Positions 1 through 5,651 of a stretch of DNA of 5,877 bases are shown piece by piece. Origin of the DNA: JAHFUI01 sp041485905 (lineage in GTDB: Bacteria; Acidobacteriota; Vicinamibacteria; Vicinamibacterales; CAVVIG01); NCBI GenBank assembly GCA_041485905.1, contig JBGPKK010000258.1, positions 1 to 5,877 of the forward strand, written 5' to 3'. Under the pieces are notes generated by a model. The model had not been told where the DNA came from, made no database searches, and was given only the letters and a program-made list of their open reading frames with translations. The position numbers were made by a program, and so were the translations under genes. Each line of letters opens with the position of its first letter. Positions within the stretch are counted from its first letter, which is position 1.

Positions 1-126
1 GAAGGGCTTTCGGCTGTCGCGTACGCCCCTCGACTACCGCGCGGGGTGCGTGACGGGCTACGAAGGGCGGGAACCCGGCGACAGCGTGCCGCATTACGCG
101 CCGGACAGGAATCCGTTCGTCGACGA
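1..126. repeat. Terminal direct repeat, left copy (circle junction)
   Basis: This stretch is identical, base for base, to 5752-5877. A perfect direct repeat at both ends of a contig, with length close to a common assembler k-mer size (127), is the usual mark of a circular assembly path. If it is closed, the molecule is 5751 bp. The repeat carries the start of the first gene fragment (GTG at 50), and that reading frame continues without a stop back through the junction to a stop at 5702-5704. A genuine duplicated locus on a chromosome would give the same picture. Confidence 0.95.
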
Positions 127-283
127 GTTCGTGAAGCTCTACCACCTGCCGCGCGAGGCGGTGCTCGGCTATCGCGAGACGCTCTATCCGGAATACCGGA
201 AGAAGATTAAGGACACCTACGTCCCGCCTCCGCCATGCACCGAATCCTGTGGCGTCGCGGGCAACTTCGTGCTCCGCCGGTGA
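50..283 (+). CDS. Unrecognised protein, probable C-terminal gene fragment
   Basis: This frame reads 77 codons from a GTG at 50 to a TGA at 281-283. I do not recognise the family. The protein is hydrophilic and rich in Tyr, Arg and Pro, with a TYVPPPPC stretch near residues 58-65 and two cysteines (CTESC) just after, and no membrane segment. It is probably a real coding frame because it uses Tyr, Glu, Asp and Lys codons normally, while the overlapping frames give Arg-rich strings. The start is doubtful. In-frame sequence of the same character (GFRLSRTPLDYRAGC, positions 5-49) precedes the GTG and, through the circle junction, runs back to a stop at 5702-5704 without any ATG. This suggests a gene that lost its 5' part. 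A GC-rich hairpin starts 11 bases after the stop. It could instead be a small complete hypothetical protein. Confidence 0.45.
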   Translation: MTGYEGREPGDSVPHYAPDRNPFVDEFVKLYHLPREAVLGYRETLYPEYRKKIKDTYVPPPPCTESCGVAGNFVLRR

Positions 284-311
284 GATGAGTCGTGCGCTGT
301 CTCAGCGCCAG
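284..311. repeat. 28-bp hairpin repeat, copy A
   Basis: This 28-bp unit matches 2975-3002 at 24 of 28 positions, in the same orientation. It contains the perfect inverted repeat GCGCTG-TCT-CAGCGC at 294-308, immediately after the stop of the first gene fragment. It may act as a transcript-end hairpin, although no T-run follows, or it may be a dispersed REP-like or element-end repeat. The two copies flank the cytochrome, the broken nitroreductase and the HTH/Fic pair. Confidence 0.55.
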
Positions 312-529
312 GGGTGATGAAGGTGTTGCGTTCAGTCTGAAGAGCATTGGTACTAGAACTAGAACTAGTTCGCACCGCTGCTGTCGAGGGCAGCGTCGAA
401 GCCAACGCATTCGAAGGGCCTGACATCAACGCGGCGATGCCGTTCTACGGCTGGCCATCCGGGGCGGCGGCTCCGTCCCCCTGCGAAACGTCATTGCGCC
501 GGCAGGGCTCCTCGCCTAGTCTTACGGCC
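312..529. other. Intergenic region before the cytochrome gene
   Basis: I see no convincing gene here. A 237-codon frame does run through from a TTG at 347 into the cytochrome gene, but its first 61 codons are low-quality (LELELV from a short tandem repeat, then Pro/Ser/Ala-rich). The secreted-protein start at 530 is much better. A three-fold ACTAGA/ACTAGT repeat lies at 352-369, ending in the perfect palindrome GAACTAGTTC (362-371). This is an AT-rich spot in GC-rich DNA that could be a regulator site. Confidence 0.5.
494..522 (+). promoter_or_regulatory. Possible promoter of the cytochrome gene
   Basis: TTGCGC (494-499) and TAGTCT (517-522) are separated by 17 bases and lie just upstream of the ATG at 530. 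Each box matches the sigma-70 consensus at only about four of six positions, and the implied leader would be nearly absent. There is no clear Shine-Dalgarno. This is a weak candidate. Confidence 0.25.
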
Positions 530-1060
530 ATGCAAAGGACAGTGCTGACTCTATCCCTCATGCTGGCGGTGTACGGGCTGTCGCTGACGGCCCAAACGCC
601 GTCGACGAGTGCGGCTCAGGAGGTTCGCGCCGACTTGAACCAACTGATGCGCGGCGTCCTGTATCCCGCCGCCAACGTGGTGTTCTTCGCGCAAGCCGAC
701 AATCCTGGAGACGTGAAGCCTATCCCTGGCCAAGACCCCTCGATGGCGACCGACCCTCTCACCAGTACATTTGGGGGGTGGCTGGCGGTCGAGAACGCGG
801 CGCTGGCGCTCGCCGAGTCCGCCAACTTGCTGTCGATCCCAGGGCGACGCTGCTCCAACGGCGCGCCCGCTCCGACGAAGGACCCGGCCTGGGCGATGTT
901 CGTGCAGGAGCTTCGTGACGCCAGCATGAAGGCGTACAAAGCGGCCCAAGCCAAAGATCAGGACAAGATGATCGACCTCTCCGAGACGCTGAGCGCGGCG
1001 TGTGCCGGCTGCCACCGCAAGTGGCGCGACCGCAGGACACCCGCGAACCGCTGTAAGTAG
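530..1060 (+). CDS. Small secreted c-type cytochrome, C-terminal CXXCH
   Basis: The 176-residue product has a cleavable-looking signal peptide: basic MQR, a hydrophobic core over about residues 4-20, and Ala-rich candidate cleavage points near residues 21-29. The only haem-c site, C158-A-G-C161-H162, lies near the C-terminus. That placement, after a mostly helical body (residues about 32-155), recalls class II cytochromes of the cytochrome c' type. C108 and C175 could form a disulphide in the periplasm. The expected role is periplasmic electron transfer or haem sensing; the partner is unknown. I recall similar proteins, with RGVLYP, ENAALALAE and a C-terminal haem site, annotated only as 'cytochrome c' in acidobacterial genomes. 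The start at ATG 530 was chosen because it gives the signal peptide; the same frame is open back to 347. It ends with TAG and has no coupled neighbour. The gene looks intact. Confidence 0.8.
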   Translation: MQRTVLTLSLMLAVYGLSLTAQTPSTSAAQEVRADLNQLMRGVLYPAANVVFFAQADNPGDVKPIPGQDPSMATDPLTSTFGGWLAVENAALALAESANLLSIPGRRCSNGAPAPTKDPAWAMFVQELRDASMKAYKAAQAKDQDKMIDLSETLSAACAGCHRKWRDRRTPANRCK

Positions 1061-1149
1061 CCCGGCCGTCTGGACCCAACCGGCCTGCGCCTCTGACCAC
1101 ACGCGCTGTCGGCCGCGCGTTCGGGAAGCCATTCGATCCGGAGACGGCG

Positions 1150-1743
1150 GTGGCCAACGAGATCGTCGGCCACAAATGGCTGGACCAGCCAGTCGACGAC
1201 GCGACGCTACGTCGAGTCTAGGAGCTGGCTCGATGGCCTCCGACTTCGGCCAACTCGAAGCCCCTGAGGCTGGTCTTCGTGAAGAGCGCCGCGAGCAAAG
1301 CCCGGTTATGTGCGGCACTCGATCCAGGCAACGTCGAGCAGACGATGGCCGCGCCGGTGACCAAGTTCGTCGCTCACGATATGCGTTTCTTCGAGTTGAT
1401 GCCGAAGCTGACTCCCTCCAGACCGGAGATGGCCGCGCGATTCGGATCGTCGCCTGAAGCCGTTCGCGAGCGACTTGCCTTTCAGAGTGGCACGCTTCAG
1501 GGTGCCTACCTCATGCTCGCGGCGCGGGCCGTGGGCCTCGATTGCGGTCCCATGGGAGGATTCGACCGCGGCAAGGTCGATGCAGAATTCTTCCCAGACG
1601 GAACGCTTGCATCGGAGCGTTTCTGTCGTCGCCGTAAGTTGTTGAGGAAATTGGCTCCTCAGGCTGGATTCGCCCCCGGTACCGACGAGCGTGGTTTGAG
1701 GATTCGCCTGTTTCAGAGCCTGTTTACAACACTATTTAGATAG
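1150..1743 (+). pseudogene. Decayed RutE-like nitroreductase (malonic semialdehyde reductase family)
   Basis: The frame matches the FMN-dependent nitroreductase family of RutE, which reduces malonic semialdehyde in pyrimidine degradation. In order I see HKWLDQPVDDATLRRV (1171-1218), then TAG at 1219-1221 where the family usually has Tyr, then ELARWPPTSANSKPLR (1222-1269; the PTSAN FMN-contact segment), GNVEQTMAAPVT, AFQSGTLQGAYLMLAARAVGLDCGP and GGFDRGKVDAEFFPDGTL. From about 1615 the expected NxxxGYGD tail is absent in all three forward frames and is replaced by an unrelated basic sequence ending at TAG 1741-1743. An intact family member is about 195 residues. The longest uninterrupted piece starts at GTG 1279 (154 codons) and lacks the N-terminal FMN-binding part, so it is unlikely to be active. 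The 5' boundary at GTG 1150 is a guess. The broken 3' end adjoins the promoter of the HTH/Fic pair, which may mark an old insertion point. Confidence 0.75.
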
Positions 1744-1751
1744 TCTATAGT
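1723..1751 (+). promoter_or_regulatory. Near-consensus sigma-70 promoter for the HTH/Fic operon
   Basis: TTTACA (1723-1728) and TATAGT (1746-1751) are separated by exactly 17 bases; each box is one mismatch from consensus. The patch from about 1720 to 1775 is strikingly AT-rich compared with its GC-rich surroundings. Transcription should start near 1758-1760, leaving a leader of about 15 bases to the ATG at 1775 with no visible Shine-Dalgarno. Confidence 0.7.
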
Positions 1752-1755
1752 CTAT
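1731..1755. promoter_or_regulatory. Candidate autoregulatory operator repeats
   Basis: The spacer and -10 box contain the inverted repeat ACTAT-TTAG-ATAGT (1731-1744), then a direct repeat TAGTCTA TAGTCTA (1741-1754). A further inverted GACTAT lies just inside the coding region (1783-1788). Repeats over the promoter of an HTH-encoding operon are where an autorepressor would bind. Binding is inferred. Confidence 0.45.
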
Positions 1756-1774
1756 TAAATTAAGTAATTACAAT

Positions 1775-2248
1775 ATGTCACAGACTATTGATAAAGCGAG
1801 ACTCGCGGCCCAATCGCGGGCGCATCTTGACGACCGCTTCAGGGAGCTGGGGCCCGTCACTCGCTACAGCCCACCCGTGCGCGGCTGGATCCAAGCCGTC
1901 CGCGAGGCTCTCGGCATGACGACGGCGCAACTGGCGAAGCGGCTGGGCGTGAAGCAACCGTCCGTTGTCGCCATCGAGCAATCCGAGGCGAAGGGCACCA
2001 TCGAACTGGCGACGTTGCGGCGCGTGGCTGAAGCCCTCGACTGCACCCTTGTCTACGCGCTCGTGCCCAACAGACCGCTGCAGGTCACGGTCCGTGACCG
2101 CGCGCGTGCGTTCTTGCGTCGGCGGCAGGGACCTATCGAGCACTCGATGCTGCTCGAGGACCAGAAGGCCAAGGGCAAGGACTCCGAGGCCCGGCTCGAC
2201 GAACTCGTGCGCGAGACGAACCCGCGTCTCTTCTGGGACGAGCGATGA
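1775..2248 (+). CDS. Mobile mystery protein A family HTH regulator, putative antitoxin
   Basis: The 157-residue cytoplasmic protein carries an XRE/Cro-type helix-turn-helix at about residues 38-95. The first helix is WIQAVREALGMTTAQLAKRLGV and the recognition region is KQPSVVAIEQSEAKGTIELATLRRVAEALDCTL, split here only by position (residues 60-92). The N-terminal DDRFRELGP, the VRGWIQAVREALGMTT stretch, LVYALVPNRPL (residues 92-102) and the C-terminal HSMLLEDQ are typical of TIGR02612, 'mobile mystery protein A', at its usual length of about 150. That family is known for pairing with the Fic-domain protein B on plasmids and other mobile DNA. Its stop overlaps the Fic start by four bases (ATGA, 2245-2248), so translation is probably coupled. 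It probably represses the AT-rich promoter just upstream and may neutralise the Fic enzyme; both points are inference. It appears intact. Confidence 0.88.
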   Translation: MSQTIDKARLAAQSRAHLDDRFRELGPVTRYSPPVRGWIQAVREALGMTTAQLAKRLGVKQPSVVAIEQSEAKGTIELATLRRVAEALDCTLVYALVPNRPLQVTVRDRARAFLRRRQGPIEHSMLLEDQKAKGKDSEARLDELVRETNPRLFWDER

Positions 2249-2829
2249 ACGATCGTTTCGAGGAGCCCGATGATGCAACGCCGCTCACGGCCGAGGAACG
2301 GGCCGACCTGATACCGGCGCACATCGCCTATCGGAGCGAGTTGAATGATGTCGAGCAGGAAAACATTGTGCGGGGCCAGGACTGGGCGCTTCGCCGGCGC
2401 CGGGATCTGCTGACCGAGAAATTCACGAAGGATCTGCACCGCCACATGCTGGGCGATGTCTGGCGTTGGGCCGGACGGTTCAGGACAACCGAAAAGAATC
2501 TCGGGATTCCCTACTATGAGATTCCTGTGGCCCTGCGCCAGCTGCTCGACGATACGAAGGCGTGGATCGAACACGGAGCCTATCAGCCCGACGAAATCAC
2601 TGTGCGTTTCCATCACCGGCTGGTGCAAATCCACCCGTTCCCGAACGGCAACGGACGCCACGCCCGCCTCATGGCGGATCTCCTCGTCATGAGTCTCGGC
2701 AAAGAGAGGTTTTCCTGGGGCCGGGCGAATGTACAGGATGCCGGCGCGCTGCGTCGCGGCTACATCACTGCCATGCAGGCCGCCGACAATTACGACTTCG
2801 GCCCGCTGCTGGCGTTTGCTCGTTCATAG
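2245..2829 (+). CDS. Mobile mystery protein B, Fic-domain enzyme
   Basis: The 194-residue protein has a Fic fold. The active-site motif HPFPNGNGRHAR spans residues 130-141, with catalytic H130, the anion-binding GNGR loop and R141. Upstream lies the flap, TTEKNLGIPYYEIP (residues 81-94), which positions the target. Fic enzymes usually move AMP, or another phosphate-containing group, onto a protein hydroxyl. The length, the TPLTAEERADLIP start and the ELNDVEQENI segment (residues 32-41) fit TIGR02613, 'mobile mystery protein B'. Position 134 is Asn where canonical AMPylating Fic proteins have Asp/Glu holding Mg2+; I recall Asn as common in this subfamily, so activity is open. A class I-III inhibitory motif (S/T)xxxE(G/N) is not perfect; DVEQEN at 35-40 is the nearest, with Asp for Ser/Thr. 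The start at ATG 2245 overlaps the HTH gene, indicating one operon. Reading as a toxin of a toxin-antitoxin-like pair is inference. Confidence 0.9.
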   Translation: MNDRFEEPDDATPLTAEERADLIPAHIAYRSELNDVEQENIVRGQDWALRRRRDLLTEKFTKDLHRHMLGDVWRWAGRFRTTEKNLGIPYYEIPVALRQLLDDTKAWIEHGAYQPDEITVRFHHRLVQIHPFPNGNGRHARLMADLLVMSLGKERFSWGRANVQDAGALRRGYITAMQAADNYDFGPLLAFARS

Positions 2830-2886
2830 GGACCGGCCAACGGCGCTGGCGTACTGCAACCGCATGAGGAGCGTGGATGGCATGCT

Positions 2887-2906
2887 GGAGCTCTTTAGCA
2901 AGCTCC
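2887..2906. terminator. Hairpin downstream of the Fic gene
   Basis: GGAGCT and AGCTCC form a perfect 6-bp stem around an 8-base loop (CTTTAGCA), 58 bases after the Fic stop. No T-run follows, so it is not a classical intrinsic terminator. It could stabilise or help end the operon transcript. Confidence 0.3.
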
Positions 2907-2974
2907 GAACGCAAGGGTGAATCAGCCGCGGTCGTCCCTACAGTTGGGCCCCGGCACTGGCAATTGTCGGATGA

Positions 2975-3002
2975 GCTGAGTCGGGCGCTATCTCAGCGCC
3001 CG
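2975..3002. repeat. 28-bp hairpin repeat, copy B
   Basis: This copy matches 284-311 at 24 of 28 positions. It has nested arms: CTGAG (2976-2980) with CTCAG (2992-2996), and GCGCT (2985-2989) with AGCGC (2995-2999). Two of the four differences fall where they alter the hairpin loop or closing pair. The downstream flanking sequences of the two copies are unrelated, so the repeat is a short discrete unit. Confidence 0.55.
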
Positions 3003-3237
3003 TCGGTCCGCACGTCGATTGTTGATCCGCAGATTCTGCGCGAGTGCATGTATGGCCGGTCACGCGGTCACGCCGCGTCACCCGCCAGGCGATATTTAGT
3101 GGTGTCCGCCCAGAATCGGCGTGGCGACCAGCCCCGAAAAGACGTATCCGTCGACAAACGTCGTTCTTGACGGCGGGGCCAGCATCGTGCCGTGTGGGCT
3201 GGCGTGCGCGGCGGAGTTATGCAGCGGCTTGGACCGT

Positions 3238-3259
3238 AGGCAACATTAAGGCAACATTA
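3238..3259. repeat. Tandem duplication of an 11-bp unit
   Basis: AGGCAACATTA occurs twice back to back with no mismatch. It is probably a slippage duplication in non-coding DNA, and it lies just beyond the end of the WD40-like remnant. Confidence 0.8.
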
Positions 3260-3267
3260 GCGGCCTC

Positions 3268-3414
3268 TCGAGATTGGCCCACCGAGCGCCTCGTGGGCTT
3301 CGAGCACGCGCACGCACGTTCCGCTCCCGACATCCCAAGTGCGCACAGTCTGATTGGCGACCCGGCTATCGTCACACGCAACGACCGGACTCTCGACCTG
3401 CGCGAAGTCTCTTT
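3268..3414 (-). pseudogene. Possible WD40-repeat remnant
   Basis: Read on the minus strand, one frame gives about 49 codons ending in a stop near 3260. It contains VVACDDSRVANQTVRTWDVGSGTCVRVLEAHEA, shown here whole only by position (about 3285-3386). This resembles one WD40 blade: the DDxTVRxWDVxTGxCxRxLEGHE pattern, with the diagnostic W-D pair followed by a GTC turn and L-E-x-H. The front of the blade is poor and there is no start codon. The fragment lies directly downstream of the M56 gene stop on the same strand. It could be debris of a beta-propeller protein or a chance match. Confidence 0.35.
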
Positions 3415-3420
3415 CCTTCG

Positions 3421-5232
3421 CTAATTGCCGGAAGGCCGCTCCGCGTGGTCGATAACGATTACCTCAACCGGTCCCTTCGTGGATTCCAGCTTCAGGCCGA
3501 GCTGTTCCTGGAGTGCGGACAGAATCGACGGGGTCTTCGATTCGAGAGCCGCCGCCACATCCGGCGGTGGAGGCGGCATGGCGGGCGTGCTTTCGTCCGG
3601 CAGGAACGTCATCTGGACGTCGAAGAGGCCGCCGAATCCCGTCCGATCGATGACGGTGCGACTCGTGACCAGCGAGAGCGTTCGAGCAAACTCGGCCATC
3701 GGAACCTTGCCGCCCAGCGCCCTTGCGCCGCCGGGTTCTAACATCACGCGAACAGCGCCGCAGCGCGTCAGCGGAGGCCGTCCCGCCTGAGGCGGCGCCA
3801 TGATGCCTCCCGCCCAATCGGGCGGCGTGCCAGGCGTTGGTTCCACACAGGCGCCTTCCCGGGGCGACGGCAGTTTGAGGCCGCCTTTCGCGGCGACTAG
3901 GGCATACACAGGCAACTCCCGCATCTCGCGATGGAACGTCAACTGATAACGCTCCTCCAGCAGCGACTGCAGCATCAGAAACATCTGATCGCGCGTCGCG
4001 TTGCCGTCGGCTTTCGCTTCGATCTCGAAACGGTCCGAATTGATCCAACCCGGCCCGCCCTCGATCTGAAACGCCTGCACCGCGTACGCGTTCTGCATGA
4101 GCATCTGCAGTGTTGCATTGGCGGTCAGACGCCCGGGAAGAGGCCGCACCAACATAAGACCTTCCGGCAACGCAGGCTTCACCGACGCGACTTCAAACTG
4201 TGGCCGCGGAGCCTGCTGCCCGAATAACGCAAGTGTCGTTGCGGCGATGATCATCGCGGCCACGATGGTTCCGGATCCGGAGAATGTGCGCGGAGCAGGA
4301 CGCGGCCGTCCCGCCAGCCTGGCGATCCGGTTCACGAGCGATCCGCCGCTCGCCGCCATGACGATTCCCGCGTGGGCCGGGCGTGCGGATTCCAATCCCG
4401 CCAGCGCGCGCGCGTACGTCAGAACATCGCCGCTTGCCGCGACAGCCAGGTCGTCGCAACACAGTTCGCGCTCCACGCGAATGTGTCCAGAAATCCACCA
4501 GACCGCGGGATGGTAGAAGAGGATGGCCTCTACCACGCCTTGTAGAAGGTTGACCAGATAGTCATGGCGGCGGATGTGGGCCAGTTCGTGGAGCAATAGC
4601 GCTTCGAGCTGATCGGCGGGCAAACCGGCGAGCGCCCCAACGGGCACCAGCACCGCCGGACGGAGCCATCCCACCACCACCGGCGCCTGCACCAGCGACG
4701 ACACCAGCAACTGCACCGGTCGTGACACGCGAAGGCGAGTCTTAAGCCGATCGAGAGCCTGTTGCCATTCGCCGGACGCACGGCGAACGAGCCTCGATCG
4801 AAGCCGTTCGGCCAGTATCCAGCCTCCAAACATCCGGACCCAGAACGCCATCGCTCCCACAAGCCATATGGCAACCACCCACAGCAGGAGCGGGGCCGCG
4901 CCGCCGCCAGGCGCGCCGCCGGGAAGCAACACAGGAGCGCTCCGGAAGGCGGACGGCGCAGAATCCGAAAGCGGCGCGGCGAACGAAGCCGCAACAGATT
5001 CCGCCGCCGGAGGGCTCAGGAAAATCGAGGTCACGACAGGCGCCGCCGCCATCATCGCCAGCGCCACGCAGGCCACGATGTACCGGGCATTTGGCCCGAA
5101 GCTGCGTTCGGTCCATCTGCGTCCAACCGCATAAACCGCGGCGATCGCCAGGCCCTCCCACAGGAAGTGCAACAGCGTGGAACCGAGCCGCTCCACCCAC
5201 GGCTGGGTCGACATGATCTGGATCGCGCTCAT
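3421..5232 (-). CDS. BlaR1-like M56 metallopeptidase fused to a TIGR03435 domain
   Basis: The 603-residue membrane protein has two parts. Residues 1-340 are a BlaR1/MecR1-type M56 zinc peptidase. Membrane segments lie at about 17-37, 50-71, 112-134 and 322-338. The HELAH zinc site is at 215-219, and RELCCDD at 255-261 supplies the Glu third ligand (E256). In BlaR1 this cytoplasmic protease domain triggers cleavage of the BlaI repressor. After the last membrane segment, where BlaR1 carries a penicillin-binding sensor, residues about 345-597 are instead a TIGR03435 domain. It shows FEVASVKP at 346-353, LLEERYQLTFHRE, ELPVYALV, and V-I-D-RTGFGGLFDV at 527-539. I see no Ser-x-x-Lys sensor active site. 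TIGR03435 is a family of unknown function abundant in soil acidobacteria; here it is likely the exported sensing part. The start at ATG 5232 overlaps the repressor stop by ATGA. A second Met at codon 7 is possible. The gene looks intact. Confidence 0.9.
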   Translation of the reverse strand: MSAIQIMSTQPWVERLGSTLLHFLWEGLAIAAVYAVGRRWTERSFGPNARYIVACVALAMMAAAPVVTSIFLSPPAAESVAASFAAPLSDSAPSAFRSAPVLLPGGAPGGGAAPLLLWVVAIWLVGAMAFWVRMFGGWILAERLRSRLVRRASGEWQQALDRLKTRLRVSRPVQLLVSSLVQAPVVVGWLRPAVLVPVGALAGLPADQLEALLLHELAHIRRHDYLVNLLQGVVEAILFYHPAVWWISGHIRVERELCCDDLAVAASGDVLTYARALAGLESARPAHAGIVMAASGGSLVNRIARLAGRPRPAPRTFSGSGTIVAAMIIAATTLALFGQQAPRPQFEVASVKPALPEGLMLVRPLPGRLTANATLQMLMQNAYAVQAFQIEGGPGWINSDRFEIEAKADGNATRDQMFLMLQSLLEERYQLTFHREMRELPVYALVAAKGGLKLPSPREGACVEPTPGTPPDWAGGIMAPPQAGRPPLTRCGAVRVMLEPGGARALGGKVPMAEFARTLSLVTSRTVIDRTGFGGLFDVQMTFLPDESTPAMPPPPPDVAAALESKTPSILSALQEQLGLKLESTKGPVEVIVIDHAERPSGN

Positions 5233-5642
5233 TTGGACCCTCGTTTCCTCTTTTCCAACGCATCGATCATCTTGCGGATTTCCGCCAGATCCTCTTTCGA
5301 CGCGGACTGCGCGCCCAGCGCACCTATGACCAGGTTCTTCGCGGAACCGCCGAAGACCCGTCTCATCAGGTCGCCCGCAATCCGCTTCTGCATTTGCTCC
5401 ATCGGCACGCCCGATTCGTAGACGTGCGCGCCGAAACGCTCCGTGCGCACCAGCAGCCCCTTGTCCATCATTAATTGCATCTGTTTGAGCGTGGTGTTGT
5501 AGCCGCTGTCTTTGTCCAGGGCGTCATGCACTTCCCGGACAGTGGCCGGTCCAAGCCGCCAAAGGGCAGCCAGAATGTCGACCTCGGCCGCGGTCGGCAT
5601 CGGAGGCGACGTTGAATTGCGGTTACTGGAATGGGAAGTCAT
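5229..5642 (-). CDS. BlaI/MecI/CopY family repressor
   Basis: The 137-residue protein is a winged-helix repressor of the BlaI/MecI family (PF03965), normal length about 120-140. The DNA-binding part spans about residues 17-78: PTAAEVDILAALWRLGPATV, then the recognition helix region GYNTTLKQMQLMMDKGLL and the wing VRTERFGAHVYES. The C-terminal helices (about 81-132), with the family-typical FGGSAKNLVIGAL at 97-109, form the dimer. In the paradigm the M56 partner promotes cleavage within the C-terminal part, relieving repression; K102-N-L is in the corresponding area. The start at ATG 5642 was preferred because the 26 further in-frame codons up to 5720 overlap the promoter and palindrome and read unlike the family. 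The stop overlaps the M56 start (ATGA), so the two form a coupled operon. No beta-lactamase gene is present, so the regulated target lies elsewhere or is the operon itself. Confidence 0.9.
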   Translation of the reverse strand: MTSHSSNRNSTSPPMPTAAEVDILAALWRLGPATVREVHDALDKDSGYNTTLKQMQLMMDKGLLVRTERFGAHVYESGVPMEQMQKRIAGDLMRRVFGGSAKNLVIGALGAQSASKEDLAEIRKMIDALEKRKRGSK

Positions 5643-5651
5643 GTGCCAGCG

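Larger units (their letters stand above)
2830..3420. other. Gene-poor region of about 590 bp with repeats and gene debris
   Basis: No intact gene is visible. Several open frames exist (97 and 126 codons on the + strand), but they have the Arg/Ser/Pro-rich composition of GC-rich non-coding frames and no recognisable motif. Contents: a hairpin at 2887-2906, a 28-bp repeat at 2975-3002, an 11-bp tandem duplication at 3238-3259 and a possible WD40 remnant on the minus strand at 3268-3414. It separates two convergent operons, the HTH/Fic pair and the BlaI/M56 pair. Confidence 0.6.

Noticed and set aside
347..529. N-terminal extension of the cytochrome frame from the TTG at 347
   Set aside because: It would bury the signal peptide 61 residues inside the protein and encodes low-complexity sequence from a tandem repeat.
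551..1318. 255-codon open frame on the minus strand opposite the cytochrome
   Set aside because: It is Arg-rich with no motif and is antisense to a well-supported secreted cytochrome; a GC-rich shadow frame.
1650..1700. tRNA-like end (GGATTCGCCCCC) as an integration site before the HTH/Fic promoter
   Set aside because: It does not match a T-arm with paired stems and no acceptor stem or CCA can be formed.
2835..2949. Integron attC-like pair: GGCCAAC (2835-2841) and GTTGGGC (2943-2949) after the Fic gene
   Set aside because: The first core has a mismatch to RYYYAAC, the inner L sites are not complementary, genes lie in both orientations, and no comparable sites follow the other genes. Chance is sufficient.
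3044..3741. Two overlapping + strand frames (126 and 155 codons) leading into the 3' end of the M56 gene
   Set aside because: The second is antisense to the M56 coding region and both have non-coding composition without motifs or a ribosome binding site.
4762..5421. 219-codon + strand frame opposite the M56 and repressor genes
   Set aside because: It runs across two overlapping well-supported genes, has shadow composition (Arg, Pro, His, Ser) and no recognisable domain.
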